NCBI GenBank assembly: GCA_963514095.1
Contig: OY741273.1
Coordinates: 16,921,965-16,985,964 of the forward strand
From: Eutrigla gurnardus
Taxonomy: Eukaryota > Chordata > Actinopteri > Perciformes > Triglidae
Length of the DNA stretch: 64,000 nt
Direction: 5' to 3'
Position 1 is the stretch's first letter, and the number at the start of each line of letters is the position of its first letter. The notes beneath the pieces are model-generated. The model was not told the DNA's origin and did no database searches. It was given only the letters and a program-made list of their open reading frames with translations. This document shows, piece after piece, positions 1-11,471 of the stretch. Made by a program: the position numbers and the translations under genes.

Positions 1-2154
1 GAAGATCCTGGAAAAAATGTCATAAAAGGTGTTTCAGTAATCCAGTCTTGTGTTCAGTGTATTCCCAGAGCAGCATTTAGTGTCCACATGGATTCTAACT
101 GTCAAATGCCAACGCTAAATCCGTGCGACACTCTTCAGAGCCCCTTTGGATCACTGGGTACTTCCTTCAGAGAAGAAGAAGAGATTTCAGAGAGGGTCCA
201 CTCTCAAATCCTCTGATCCAAGGTTTCAAGTCCCAGTTAAGACACCAAACATGAGCAGGGTTCAAAGCCCAGAGCCTGACTGGCATCCAATATTGTGGAA
301 ACGTTTGCATGTCAAAAGAAAGGCTACTGGTCCTCCTCTGGTGGCCCACCGGGTGTTCGCATCACATCACACTTGGTTCTGGTGTCAGCGGGGGGCCGTG
401 TGTCTCTGAATGTGGGGCTTGTTAGAAGGATGTGACCACACAGCCCACTGTGGCACCTGAAGGAGACAAGAGACAGGTACAGATTGGAACACAATGCCAG
501 ATACACACATATATAACTGTACAATACAATAATACTATAATAATAATACATATTTGCAATACCACCACTACTACATACTTCTACTACCTCAACAGCAGAT
601 ACACCACTATACCGTATAGTTTTTTTTATACATACATTATGTCCATACATTACATATATTTGGTGTCATTATTATTTGACTTTACTTATGTATCTCGGTC
701 ACATTGCTATGTCTATAAGCCCTTTATCTATTCATGAGCACATCTTTCTTTCTTTCTTCGTACTGATTCTGATTTCCACAGATATTTACAAACAGATATA
801 AATACAGTTCAGTATTTGTCTGGCAGTAGTGTAGGAAGTTTTTGGACACTAAGTTGATGAACAAAATAAAATAAAAAAAACTACATTAAAAGTATTGCAT
901 TCCAAATCTTACTTATTCCACTAATTATGGATGTTATCAATAAAATATACTGTAAAGATGTTAAGGTAAGGAAATGGCTCTTGTGTCATTATAAACTATT
1001 ATATCATAATACTTCATGCATTTAAGCAGCATGTGGGAGAGAAAGATCATGAGACAATGGATCCCTGAGCATGACACACCGAATATATAGTTGTTTAGCC
1101 TTTTTTGGATTGGTTTTGTGTCTCTAAGTGGACATTTTGTGTCTCTTTGTAGTTGCTTTGTGACTCTTTGTGGCCATTGTGTGTCTCTTTGGGTTTGCCT
1201 TGATTCTCTTTGCTGTTGTTTTGTGATTATTTGTGTTCATTTTGAGTGTCTTTGTAGCCCTTTATGTTTTCCTTTAGTATTTGATTATTCTGTGTTTATG
1301 AACCTACGGATTTGAAACATCCCATTTTGGGCCAAACAAATATGAGAGCATATATCCTCTCCCACCTTCTGCAGTATCTGCAGGGTTCTATAAAGTTGTT
1401 TCTCAGTACTAGTGATTTCAGGCTTGAAAAGCCATTTCCTGCCTATACTTTGCTCTGGAAACGACCCCCTTCACACCCACATCGTTTTTTACTTGTGCTT
1501 GAAACACAAACATATGACATGACAATACCTTTCTTTGTCTGGAAAATAAAACGGGTGGTAAAGCTTTATTGTGGTACGATAATAAAAAAGTGCAGCAAAT
1601 TGAAGCACTTCAACTCTAATTTAAAACAAACTCTCAATAATTTCTTAAGATTTGGCAGACTTTCCCAGTGTGCAACAAAGGTGTCTATATTAATTTAAAA
1701 TTGGGGATTGTAAATAATGGAGCACTGAGTGTGATGCCAGAGTAATTATATATTTTAAGTATGTCATTATAATTAAATCATAAATTAATAAACTTTAAAA
1801 GAGTGGTTCCATGAGCTGCTACGCATCTGGCCAATCAGAGCTCATGCCGCCGACCTGACGGGGACCTGGACTAGAGACAGACAACCATTCATGCTCATGT
1901 TCAATGTATGTAAATTCACGTCATCGATTTGCATAACCTGCATGTTTACTAAACTAAAGAAAATACAATTTTATATAAATGTATGCTTCACAGCATTTGG
2001 CTAAAACTGTCAAAAATATGCCAGAAATGTGAGATAAAAACATGTTTCATTAGTTCATAAATTCAAACTCTTTTGTTGTATTTTGTTCGGCCATCACCTG
2101 CAGCAGCAGATTTGATCTTAATTTTTTTTTTACTCAGTTGCACATAATAGATGA

Positions 2155-2860
2155 CAGAGAGGTGGAGAAGGAGGAGGAGGAAATGTGTAGGATGAAATTC
2201 AGAAAGGACGGGAAAACGAGACGAAGGGAGGCAAGAGTAGGGAAAGAAGTAAGTGATGACAACAGATGAGGGGCGAGTAAGAGATAGGGGAGGGTGAGGA
2301 AAGAGGAAGGGAGTTATAGAAAGATGAAAGGACAAAAGGGAAGAAGAGAGATGGAGAGGAAAAAGACCAGAAGAAAGGAGGCAAGGAGGAGTAAAATGAT
2401 GAAATTAAACCAAAACCCGGAGAAAAAAGAAGGAATACGGGAGAAGAAATGATACATGAGAAATTGAGATAATAGGAGAGAAAACATAGGAGAGGAGTGG
2501 AAAAAGGAAATGATTGGATGAAAGGAGGAAAGATTAATAAAAGGACAAGTCAGAGTAGAGATGGGAGGAGGCAGCAGGGGGAAGGAATAAGGGTGAAGGA
2601 AGGAGAGAAGAATAATGGAGAGAAAATAGAAAAAGGAGGAGAGAAAGGTAAAATATAGGAAAAGACTGTAGGAGCAGAACGAAAGATGGTGGAACAGAAG
2701 AGGTGACAACGAAAAGTAAAGGGTTTAAAAGGAGCAAGGACTGAAAAGACGAGTCGACAAATGTAAAAAGATAAGGAGAGGGTGAGGAGGAAGTGAGGGA
2801 GAAGAAGAGAGGAGGAGTGGAGAATGCTTACATAATGGAAGAGAAAGCTTACATAATGGA
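2155..2860. repeat. Long purine-rich tract
   Basis: About 700 bp of mostly A and G on the plus strand (GGAGAAGGAGGAGGAGG-like text), with only scattered pyrimidines. The overlapping minus-strand Ser/Phe/Leu-rich frames are composition artefacts. Confidence 0.85.
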
Positions 2861-3920
2861 GCGACACCAATCTGCATAGTGGGGGGGATCAGGCCATTAT
2901 ATAATGGCCCAATAAAGAGGAATAATGTTGTTTACTAAGGCAAGGCGATATTTACAGAGCACTTAGAGGCAGACAGACTCCAGGCCTGCTAATGGCTGCT
3001 TACTGCAGCAGCTCTCTCCTTCCATCTCTCCCTCATTCACTCTCTCATCCTCATCCTCATCCTTCCATCTGTCTTTCACTGTTCAAGTATGCCTGGCATG
3101 TTTCCACCGCCTCCGTCTCCCTCAAGATGTTCTGTTGGAGCTGCTCTGGTGGAACAATGAGTGGTTACCCTCTCACCTGTGTGTGTGTGTGTGTGTGTGT
3201 GTTTGATATCTCACCTCTCCCTCCTCCTCTCCCTCCAGCGCTGGGAAGCTGAATGTAAGGAAATCACAAAAACCCACATAACCGACAAAAAAATGACAAG
3301 AACGGAAAGATGGAATTAGAGCTCAGATGAAAAATTGGGGACAGAGCAACTGCATTTGTGCATATTTAATTCATATTCAAGTCTAGCATCTATTTAATCA
3401 TTATCTATTAACTGTTTTCAGCCAACGATAGTGCAGCTCTTCGTGTCTTGAAGAAGAGAAATCCAGGAGAAGTTGGCAGCCTGGTCAAATTGCATTCGCA
3501 AATACATTTGTTATAATATTCCACTGTGATCCACATTGGGAGGCAGTCGGGGTGGAAGGATGGACCTTCACCCAGGAGACCACTGTTTGTGTGCTGTGTG
3601 AACCAAAAGTCATAGCAAAGTGTGTTGCTTGTTGATGTTTACTTTTTTTTTTGCTTTGTTTCGATTTTTACATGTTTATCGTATTTTTAAAAACTGCAAC
3701 TGTAAAAAGATAAAAGTTTCTCTCAAAAATAATTGCCGTTGTATGTGAACGTATTTTTGTAGGGGGCAGGGTTCTCGTACCTGTGTGTTAACATGACACA
3801 ATAAACTTCACTTTAGTAGACATTGAACACAAAAACTTTACTTTTAGGGAGTAAGCTTTTAGTGAGTAAATCAAACTGAAACTTACATCCCAGTAGAAAT
3901 TACAGTAGGTTTACTCATTA

Positions 3921-3981
3921 TTCTTTTATAAGCATATTACCCGTAACATATTATGTAATGGGTAATATGCTTATAAAAGAA
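3921..3981. repeat. Perfect 22 bp inverted repeat, AT-rich
   Basis: The arm TTCTTTTATAAGCATATTAC plus CC recurs as its exact complement after 17 bases (3960-3981). It can form a hairpin or cruciform, and may be a miniature palindromic element. Confidence 0.85.
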
Positions 3982-4092
3982 AATGAAATAAAAATGGAGA
4001 GGCCATCCTTACCAAAATAGCAGTAATTTAGTACATTACATTAAGTAATTAATCAGAGAGAACATTTATTACTCTCCACCCCCAGCTCACTA

Positions 4093-4148
4093 TTATTTAT
4101 TATTATTATTATTATTATAATAATAATTATTATTATCATTATTATTTT
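4093..4148. repeat. (ATT)n microsatellite with internal inversion
   Basis: TTATTATTATTATTA runs into ATAATAATAATTATTATTAT, an ATT array that can fold back on itself. Confidence 0.85.
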
Positions 4149-4963
4149 ACCTACTCTGGCTCTTATTCACCTTCACAGATTGTTTGGCCATTTAGTAAAA
4201 AAAACCCCCATCAAAATCTGAAACAATGATGAATAAATTACAACACAATGATCATACTAATTTAGATACTCAGTAAGCTGTACATCTGGGCTTCAGCTTT
4301 CTATTTACAGACTTTGTCTTCTTCACATCCCATCTCCTCCCAATCCTTCTCTTCATCCCTCCTCCACCTCCTCCACATCCCTGAGTTTTCATTCTCTCAC
4401 CATCTCTCTTTATCCCTCCATCTCTGCTCGTCAATAACTATGTCTCGGGGCTCAGTGACTCATCTGTACTTCTCTCTCTGTTTGGTTGGCTGTGTCTCTG
4501 TCTCACTAACTAAATATAAGTCCATAATCCTCCCTTCTGTCTCTCTCTCTATTTATCTTTCTGTGGATGTCTCTCTCTCCTTCACCAACTACAAACCCAC
4601 AATCCACCCGTCTGTCCCCCTTTCTCTGTCTTTCTCCTACCTTCCACACACATGCAGGTCTCTTTCAGATGGATATTAAAATGACTTTGACTTTGTTTTA
4701 TTTTAGTCAAAGGCTTTATGAGAAGCCGCTGGCAATGTTATGCTGTAAATTATATTCAAAGGCCTCACTGTAAAAATAGATATCAGGAAACAGCAGAGCA
4801 GAGTTGGGATTTCACTGCTTTCTGTTTGTGGGCATTCACAGGATTTATTGAGAGTAAGCAGTCTTAAAGAGACATTATTCTGTTATCTTTTTACAATTAT
4901 GCTATTGAAACCACCTTTGAAAGTGAAAACAAGGAACACGCGCAAGATTGTAGAGAGCTACCT

Positions 4964-5506
4964 GGGGCCTCATTTATAAAACTGTCCGTAGTATACGATG
5001 GCTTAATGGCTGTATGTATGTGTGTTGATGACATGCATAGTAAATAAGGAAAATATTTAGTTATTCCCGCTGTGTTCTGCAGTGATCTAATGGAGGGTAT
5101 TTGTTGTTGTATCCTGTATTACATGCAGATGGGCCGTCTCCTCCTCCTCCAATTATTTTGATTTAAGATACGGGTTGGATTTTAAAAGAAGGTGTTTATG
5201 AAGTTGAGTTCCTCATGATAACGCGGATCTAAGGTATGATATGGAGTGAAACGAAATGTGTGCGAGTCATCAAAACTATAATAGTTCTTCTCATGTTTAC
5301 TTCCTACAATCTGACATCTGTATCGCTGATTCCCTTCCAGTCTCCAGAATGTGCGTACCGGTACGCATGCCTCAGAGTTTGCTTATGGGTACGCACACTT
5401 TCCCGTCAAGTTTGGTTTTTATAGATCACAACCTTTGCGTGGAAAGTGGCGTATGCACGATTCCAGCCCCGTTTTGTGCGTACGCAAGCTTTATAAATGA
5501 GGCCCC
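4964..5506. mobile_element. Inverted-repeat element with GGGGCCTCATTTATAAA ends
   Basis: The left end GGGGCCTCATTTATAAA and the right end TTATAAATGAGGCCCC are inverted repeats. The right subterminal part is rich in GTACGC (GTGCGTACGCAAGC). These termini occur in dispersed vertebrate MITEs I remember. No coding capacity. Confidence 0.8.
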
Positions 5507-7070
5507 TGGTGTTTCAACGTCGACTGTGCACAGTAGATGTTTATTGGTACTCTCACCTCAGAGAGAATGGTTAAACTGGGAACTTCTACTTTTAGCACTG
5601 GCATGGCTGCAATGTCATAGACGGTGATATGAACAGAACCCCATGCATGTCCACTGTTTTGCTTTGCTTGTGAGTAACATACCATCAAATAATTTTAGAG
5701 ACAATGTCTGTAAAAAAATATAAAATATTTGCTAAGTTACTCACTGTGGTTGTGAGCAGTCATGTTTTACATTTCCTTATCACAGACATTTCAAGTGCAC
5801 TAACTCCTAGAATCTCCTATTAAATTGGTTTGGGTAATGTGGCTAAACTGTCAACTTGTTTACAACCCATTTGATCATGTGACTGACCTCTTGGACCTAT
5901 TTTTTTAGATGAAAATTGTTGTTGCCAAATCAATGCCTTGATGACATGATGCCATAATCATTCTGCATCAAATTGGCATGTCCAACAACGATCGGTGCCA
6001 ATGCAGGAAGTATATGATGTTTATCTTGCATGGTGGGATGTGGTGAATGGTTTCTGTCCTGACTCCCACCAACAATCACTGACTTATAAAAAGTAATACT
6101 AATAATAATGTGCTAATATTCTTTTTGTTGGGTTTGGGTTGGGTGGCCCATCATGTAGAGAAGGTTCTGAACCTGGTTTATGAATGATGCCATGACTGTT
6201 GAAATGTTGAATAAATAACGCACAATACATAATTTCCTTTGTTGCTGGGGGACTCCCTGTTAATCTTTAGAAATCCCGATGAATGCAAGGTGACTGAACA
6301 TGCTGGTTTTACTCAGTTTCCCAGCATCCTCCAGCAGCAGACCGTAGGTGTACTGGGTACCTCCCAGTGTGAACGTGCAAATGCATGAATGTGAATGACG
6401 CCGTCTTTCTACTTTCCCCGGATACACGGGTAAAAATAAAAGTCACCGCATGGTGTGACCACCAGGTGTCACTGTGACTCCTCTGCTGGCCTCAGTGGAA
6501 GCTCTGTGGCAGTCGCTAACAGTTTAGTCATTGTGCCATCCTGCTGCTCGGTGGGAGACCCGGATAATAAAAGCACAGTGAATCAGGCCCTGATGCCTCG
6601 TGGCTTTACAGAGCGCACCGTGGTGCTATCTGCCTATGTCTGTCTTTGTCTCTCCACCCTCTCTCTCCCTCTCTGTGGTCATCGCGTAGGTGGGATTAAC
6701 GTGTATTTTTCTGTGTGGATTGTCTTTGTTGTCTGGTGGAAGATGTAGCTCTCCAAAATGTCAACTTTGTTGAAAACCAACCGTGGTTCAGCTGAATGAC
6801 GACATGATATATTATATTTCTGATGTAAATATCATTGTTACTATGAATTCAAATGTCATTTGCGGGCCTGGACGCAAACTCTGGTCGGTCACACAAAAGA
6901 TGCTTCACATCCATTCATCACTGTTCTCCACACTTTTTCTGCCTTGCTTGTAGATAAAATATTCGCTAGATCAACATTTGACCTGCAGGTGGCGCTACGT
7001 GAAAAGTCAAAGGTATCATCCTCTGGAGACAATGAATGCGTCCCTTTACGAGTGAGATACTTCCGTTTGA

Positions 7071-7848
7071 ACTTAAAGAAATAGTTCACCCCAGAACAAT
7101 CTATGTATAGCCTGCTCACCTCTCCAGGCTCTATCATCGCAGGCATTAAAGAGTGGAGCGCCCGGGAATTCAAAGCATATCAGTGCAAAGAGACGAAAGA
7201 GTGCAAAAAAGCCTATAAAATGTCCACAAACGTTCTGAAAATTGCAGCACATTGTTATCCAAGTGTCTTTTATCCGATCACGATCTGAACTTACTCAATA
7301 TACTTTAACAGTTTGAAATGCAACAAAACTAAAAAAAAAACACTTGGTCTGGTTTGGTAATAGACATGAATTGGCTTATAATGACACAAAAATGCAGCAA
7401 AAGTACTCAAAAATCCTGTGTTTTTGACTCACTCACGACTCTCACCTCCTCCCTACATGGACTTCGACAGACTTGTTTGAATGCAATTTGCGGTGCGTCA
7501 AGAGAAAACATAATCCTTAAAAAATATGTTTACCTCAAAATGTAATTCAAAATGTAGTTTTGTTGTGTGGGAACGTAATTATGAGGACACCAGGCTGCAG
7601 TGCTAAACAACGAAACAAAGCAATTCCATATTATCTTCCTGTGAAGAACTTTTTTTTTATGTGTCAACACCTGTTTACTGGCTGTCAATTCAAAGCAAGA
7701 TCACGTAAACACACATACAACACATCGTGTCCTTCGTTCACTATGAATAGATAGAACATTTTCTGGGACCATAGAGAGCCTCGGGAGGTGAATCCTATAT
7801 ACACATATATACATTTATGTTGCTTTCGGGTGAGCTATTGCTTTAACT
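7071..7848. mobile_element. Inverted-repeat element with TTAAAG...TAGTTCACCC ends
   Basis: The left end ACTTAAAGAAATAGTTCACC pairs with the complement of the right end, AGTTAAAGCAATAGCTCACC. Teleost genomes contain many elements ending TTAAAGGGATAGTTCACCC. The interior of about 730 bp shows no transposase. Confidence 0.6.
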
Positions 7849-7988
7849 GGTGGACTGACATGCCAATACAACTTTGTGTGTGTGCGTGTGTGTGCGTGTA
7901 GATATTAAACCTACAACAAATGGTCTCAGGGCCAGCAGGGATTCTGAGATTGCTTCCATCAGAAAAAAACGAAATTGTGATTCTGCAT

Positions 7989-7990
<2 letters not shown>

Positions 7991-8022
<32 letters not shown>
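7991..8022. repeat. (GT)n microsatellite
   Basis: About 16 GT units; a shorter degenerate GTGTGC stretch lies at 7876-7900. Confidence 0.93.
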
Positions 8023-8027
<5 letters not shown>

Positions 8028-10410
8028 AGCAAACATGCATGACAAACTGAGTGTTTTTAGATGAGAGGTGTGTTATTACAGGAAGGAAAGGAGATGAGTA
8101 GATAAAAAGAGGAGGTAATATTCTAGAGGAATAGTGTGATCGTGGATGGATGACTGGAGGAAGAAAACAAAGGGGGGAGATGGAGACAAAGGAGGTAAGG
8201 AGGAAGGAATTCTTAAATCTTATAATTAAATGAGGGATCGTGGAGGAGGGATAAAAGAGAACAGGGGCAGAGAATGAGTGGAGAGTGAAATTAAAAAGAG
8301 AGAAGGGGAGAGAAAGGGGAAAAAGTGAGGATGGTGGAGGACAGAAAACGGCAGAAGGAGAATGAAATACTGAGTCTCTTTTCCCAGTAAGTTACTGGGA
8401 TAACCTTTCTGGTGCAGCAAGGGATTTTCACTATTCAAACATGCACTTCATTCAGGAGCATTTCCGTATCGAGTCTTTGCACACGTGCCATGCCAATCAA
8501 TAGATGGTGCAAGGGACATTCCTGCAGATGACGCTAATGCAACGTGGCGGAAGATTTTTCTTGGTCTCAGTTACGTATCCATGACATTTGTCCACAAGAA
8601 AGAAAAAAAGACAATGCATGAACATCCATTGTCAATATTATCTGAATAATAATAGGCAGAGCTGGCAACAAACACAGTGATGCTGCAGAGGAAGATCTTG
8701 TCTGATCACTGTGAGCCAGAACTAACATTCTGATTATAATGTGTTCTGCGTGCACTTAGACCTGCATGAAACCAGATCAAACCAGAACCAGATCAAACGT
8801 CCAGATACAGTATTCCACATGGAAAGACATTCAAGTGTTCTTTTTTGTTTTTTTTTAAAGCAGCTAAACTCCAAATACTGACACACAGAAGAATACATGA
8901 ACCGGGTTGATGCAGAATCTCATGAGCTCATACAGAAAAGAGCTGGATGTGTCAGCTCACACAGGACATGTGAAACAATGGCACAAATGACCTCTCCTGC
9001 CTGTTTAGTTAAACAGGGAAAGCAGCCGACAGCGGGAGCGTCACCCTCCGTCCACTGAACTACACAGAATTCACAGAGATAAAGAGCAAAGAAGCAGCTC
9101 ATAATCTGTGTGAAGGGGGAGAAAATCCTCCGGAGCTTTGATAGATATCTCGCGATAAACATCACAATTTCAGAGTGAAATTGGTAACAGAAATATCACA
9201 AGATGAAGAGAAACGCGCTGGCGGAGGATAACAGACAAACAAAACGACCTTGAACTCAGATATGAATGGAAGGAAGAAGAGAAGGAAGGCATCAAAACAA
9301 ACAACTAATTAAAATGAAACAAATGACTAAAGGGAGGGAGAGAGACATTGCGAGGGAAAGAACACGTTTGTATTTGGGAGGAAGAGGCAACAGGAGAAAG
9401 GAATAATGGGTATGTATATGGTGCTTGTTGTCTTCGTCAAATACACTCCAAGCACAGCCACGTGGGGGTTTATCTTGAGAAGAAATAACCCCGTAAACAC
9501 TTATTATGTGAAGGGATTATTCCAATAGATGACATCCCCTCATGTTAGCTGATAAACATCTGGCATATCTGAATTTTGGCCGGACTATGAATTAATTCAC
9601 ACTGTCAGTAACTAGGCTGGAGAAAATTGAATCTGGGGCTTTATTCCCAAAGTTACCTCAGCAGTGAGCTTAGCTTACTTGCTCAGCCGTGTATGTAATA
9701 TATAATAGTAGAATAATGCACATAGAATAATGATGATGATGTTTAATGCAGCAGTCTGTAAGGCAAGGGAAGGCAAGTGAGCATAAAACATATCTGGTGA
9801 TCCGTTTTCCAGTCTGATCTAAATTGTTTTGTCTCCAGTGTTTAACAATGAAGAATGGGTGAAAAGTGTTGTTGTAATATTCATTTCTGCAAGCGACTGT
9901 GTTGCAAAACAAACAACGTGAGTCACATGGGTTATTAGTCCATCAAGTTAACAGCACACACACTTTATCCCTATACCTAACTAAGTGGGTTTGTTGCCTA
10001 AACCTTACTTCCTGGGAAGAAGGAAGTTTATTTTGGACCTCTGGACCTGCTATAGATATGAGTCAGAGCCTGACAAATATTCACAGACTAATGTTTAGTT
10101 GCTCGATGTCTGTATGATGAGGACTCATTCCTCTGAGGTGTTCCAACTCTCAAAATATCTCCAGGAAACTCTGTGACCCACGACCATCTGTGATGATGAG
10201 TGTGTAGTGATATGAGGCAGCAGTGATCATTATGTGTACATGTAATGTATTAAACAGCTCAAACACACATTATATATATATGTCCGTAAGAACACGAAAC
10301 AACTGGTGATGTTATCTGATTAATGCACACGCGTGTGTGTGTTTGTGTCTGTGTGCCCATAGTGTGATGTATTAGTGAGAGTCAATACCAGCATTGCGTA
10401 GCTGCGACAC

Positions 10411-10463
10411 CCAGGTGTGTGAGACCAGGTGTGTGAGACCAGGTGTGTGAGACCATGTGTGCA
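10411..10463. repeat. 14 bp minisatellite
   Basis: CCAGGTGTGTGAGA is repeated three times and followed by a degenerate partial unit. Confidence 0.85.
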
Positions 10464-11150
10464 CGCGTGTGTTCATTAAGGCGTGTTTGTAATGGAGGCG
10501 CGTTCAGCTGGTGCTCAGCCATGCAGGCTGGATGAACTCTGTCAACCCGGTTTACTAAAGCAGCCCATCCTCACTGTCACCTCCTCTGTCAGCGGCCTTC
10601 TGCCTCCTCAGATTTCAATTTCAAACAAACTTCAAATGATACTCTCTCTCCCTGCCTCTCCTCCCGTCTCTCTGGCTGCACTTCTGTGCACCATCTTTAA
10701 CTGAAGTCATTCCTTGTGGCAGTGGCAGTGTGAGTTATGTGTCTGTGAGCACACCAGAGGCCCCATCAACGGTCCAGACCCCTAGACCTAATCCTGCATA
10801 TGTTTGGTGTAGAGTTACATCACAAAGTGAATGCGTCTGCCTGATGGAAATAAACAGGGAGAGGAATCCAGTCTGATTACAGCAGCTACTCACCAATGAC
10901 AGGAGTGTCTCCTCGGCGTAGAGTGGAGTGTGGCTCCAGGCACCAGCAACAAAACAAATTAAAAAAAGGGGGAAGGATGTGGAGTATTGGTTTGGGCTTA
11001 GAGATTGGTGAGTTGTGGGTTTGATCGACAGTTTCTTGTGTGTTATTGGGAGATGGCGTCATCGTCATGGGCGGGATTTAAGTCTACTATAGTTGTCCCT
11101 CGAAGAGAAGCTGCTCCCATCCCCTCCATCGATGATGACGGTTGGGAGTT

Positions 11151-11156
11151 TTTATT
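11151..11156 (-). promoter_or_regulatory. Possible polyadenylation signal AATAAA for lrfn3
   Basis: The plus strand reads TTTATT here, which is AATAAA on the gene strand, about 60 bases after the stop codon. Brain adhesion genes usually have longer 3' UTRs, so this may not be the main site. Confidence 0.25.
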
Positions 11157-11216
11157 AGCACCTCCACCTAGGAGAAAAAGAGGTACCGATATTTAGGAGC
11201 AGATGACAAAGACGAG

Positions 11217-11471
11217 TCACATATTCTCTCTTCCTCGTCCATCTCTCTGCCATTTACCCTGCCCTGCGGACGAGGAGGACGGAGGCAGGACGTTGGCTCC
11301 GCCTCCGCCTCCTCCGTTGGTCTGGGAGCAGACGTTGGCATGGCGTGCAGCGGCTTTCTGTTTGTAGTGGTTGCTGTGCAGCTTGTACTTCATCAGGAGG
11401 ATGAAGATGAAGACAAGGACGGAGGCCACGATGATCCCCCCGATGATGATGATCATGGTGCCTCCCAGGAA
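11217..11471 (-). CDS. lrfn3: lrfn3 coding exon 8: transmembrane helix and short cytoplasmic tail
   Basis: Residues 527-610 and the TGA stop at 11217-11219. The acceptor is ttttgtccag|TTC. FLGGTMIIIIGGIIVASVLV continues into a hydrophobic helix with MKYK as the cytoplasmic stop-transfer. The tail has VCSQTNG, conserved in the family, then a run of six glycines, a serine run, and ends RENM. There is no PDZ ligand, as in SALM4. An alternative donor-like site, CAGG|GTAAAT, occurs before the last residues, so a longer alternative tail cannot be excluded. Confidence 0.9.
   Translation of the reverse strand, partial: FLGGTMIIIIGGIIVASVLVFIFILLMKYKLHSNHYKQKAAARHANVCSQTNGGGGGGANVLPPSSSSAGQGKWQRDGRGRENM

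Larger units (their letters stand above)
1..11150. other. 3' flank of lrfn3: no gene recognised
   Basis: Apart from the listed repeats I see no exon-like or protein-like signal. Short reading frames here have random composition or reflect the purine tract and microsatellites. A long lrfn3 3' UTR could extend into the right end. Confidence 0.6.

Noticed and set aside
2063..2870. Overlapping minus-strand frames rich in Ser, Phe, Leu and Pro
   Set aside because: Composition of the complementary pyrimidine-rich strand, present in several frames at once.
11005..11196. 63-residue plus-strand frame beyond the lrfn3 stop
   Set aside because: It looks protein-like (WEF, PPPRRKRG) but has no recognised family, splice context or start evidence.
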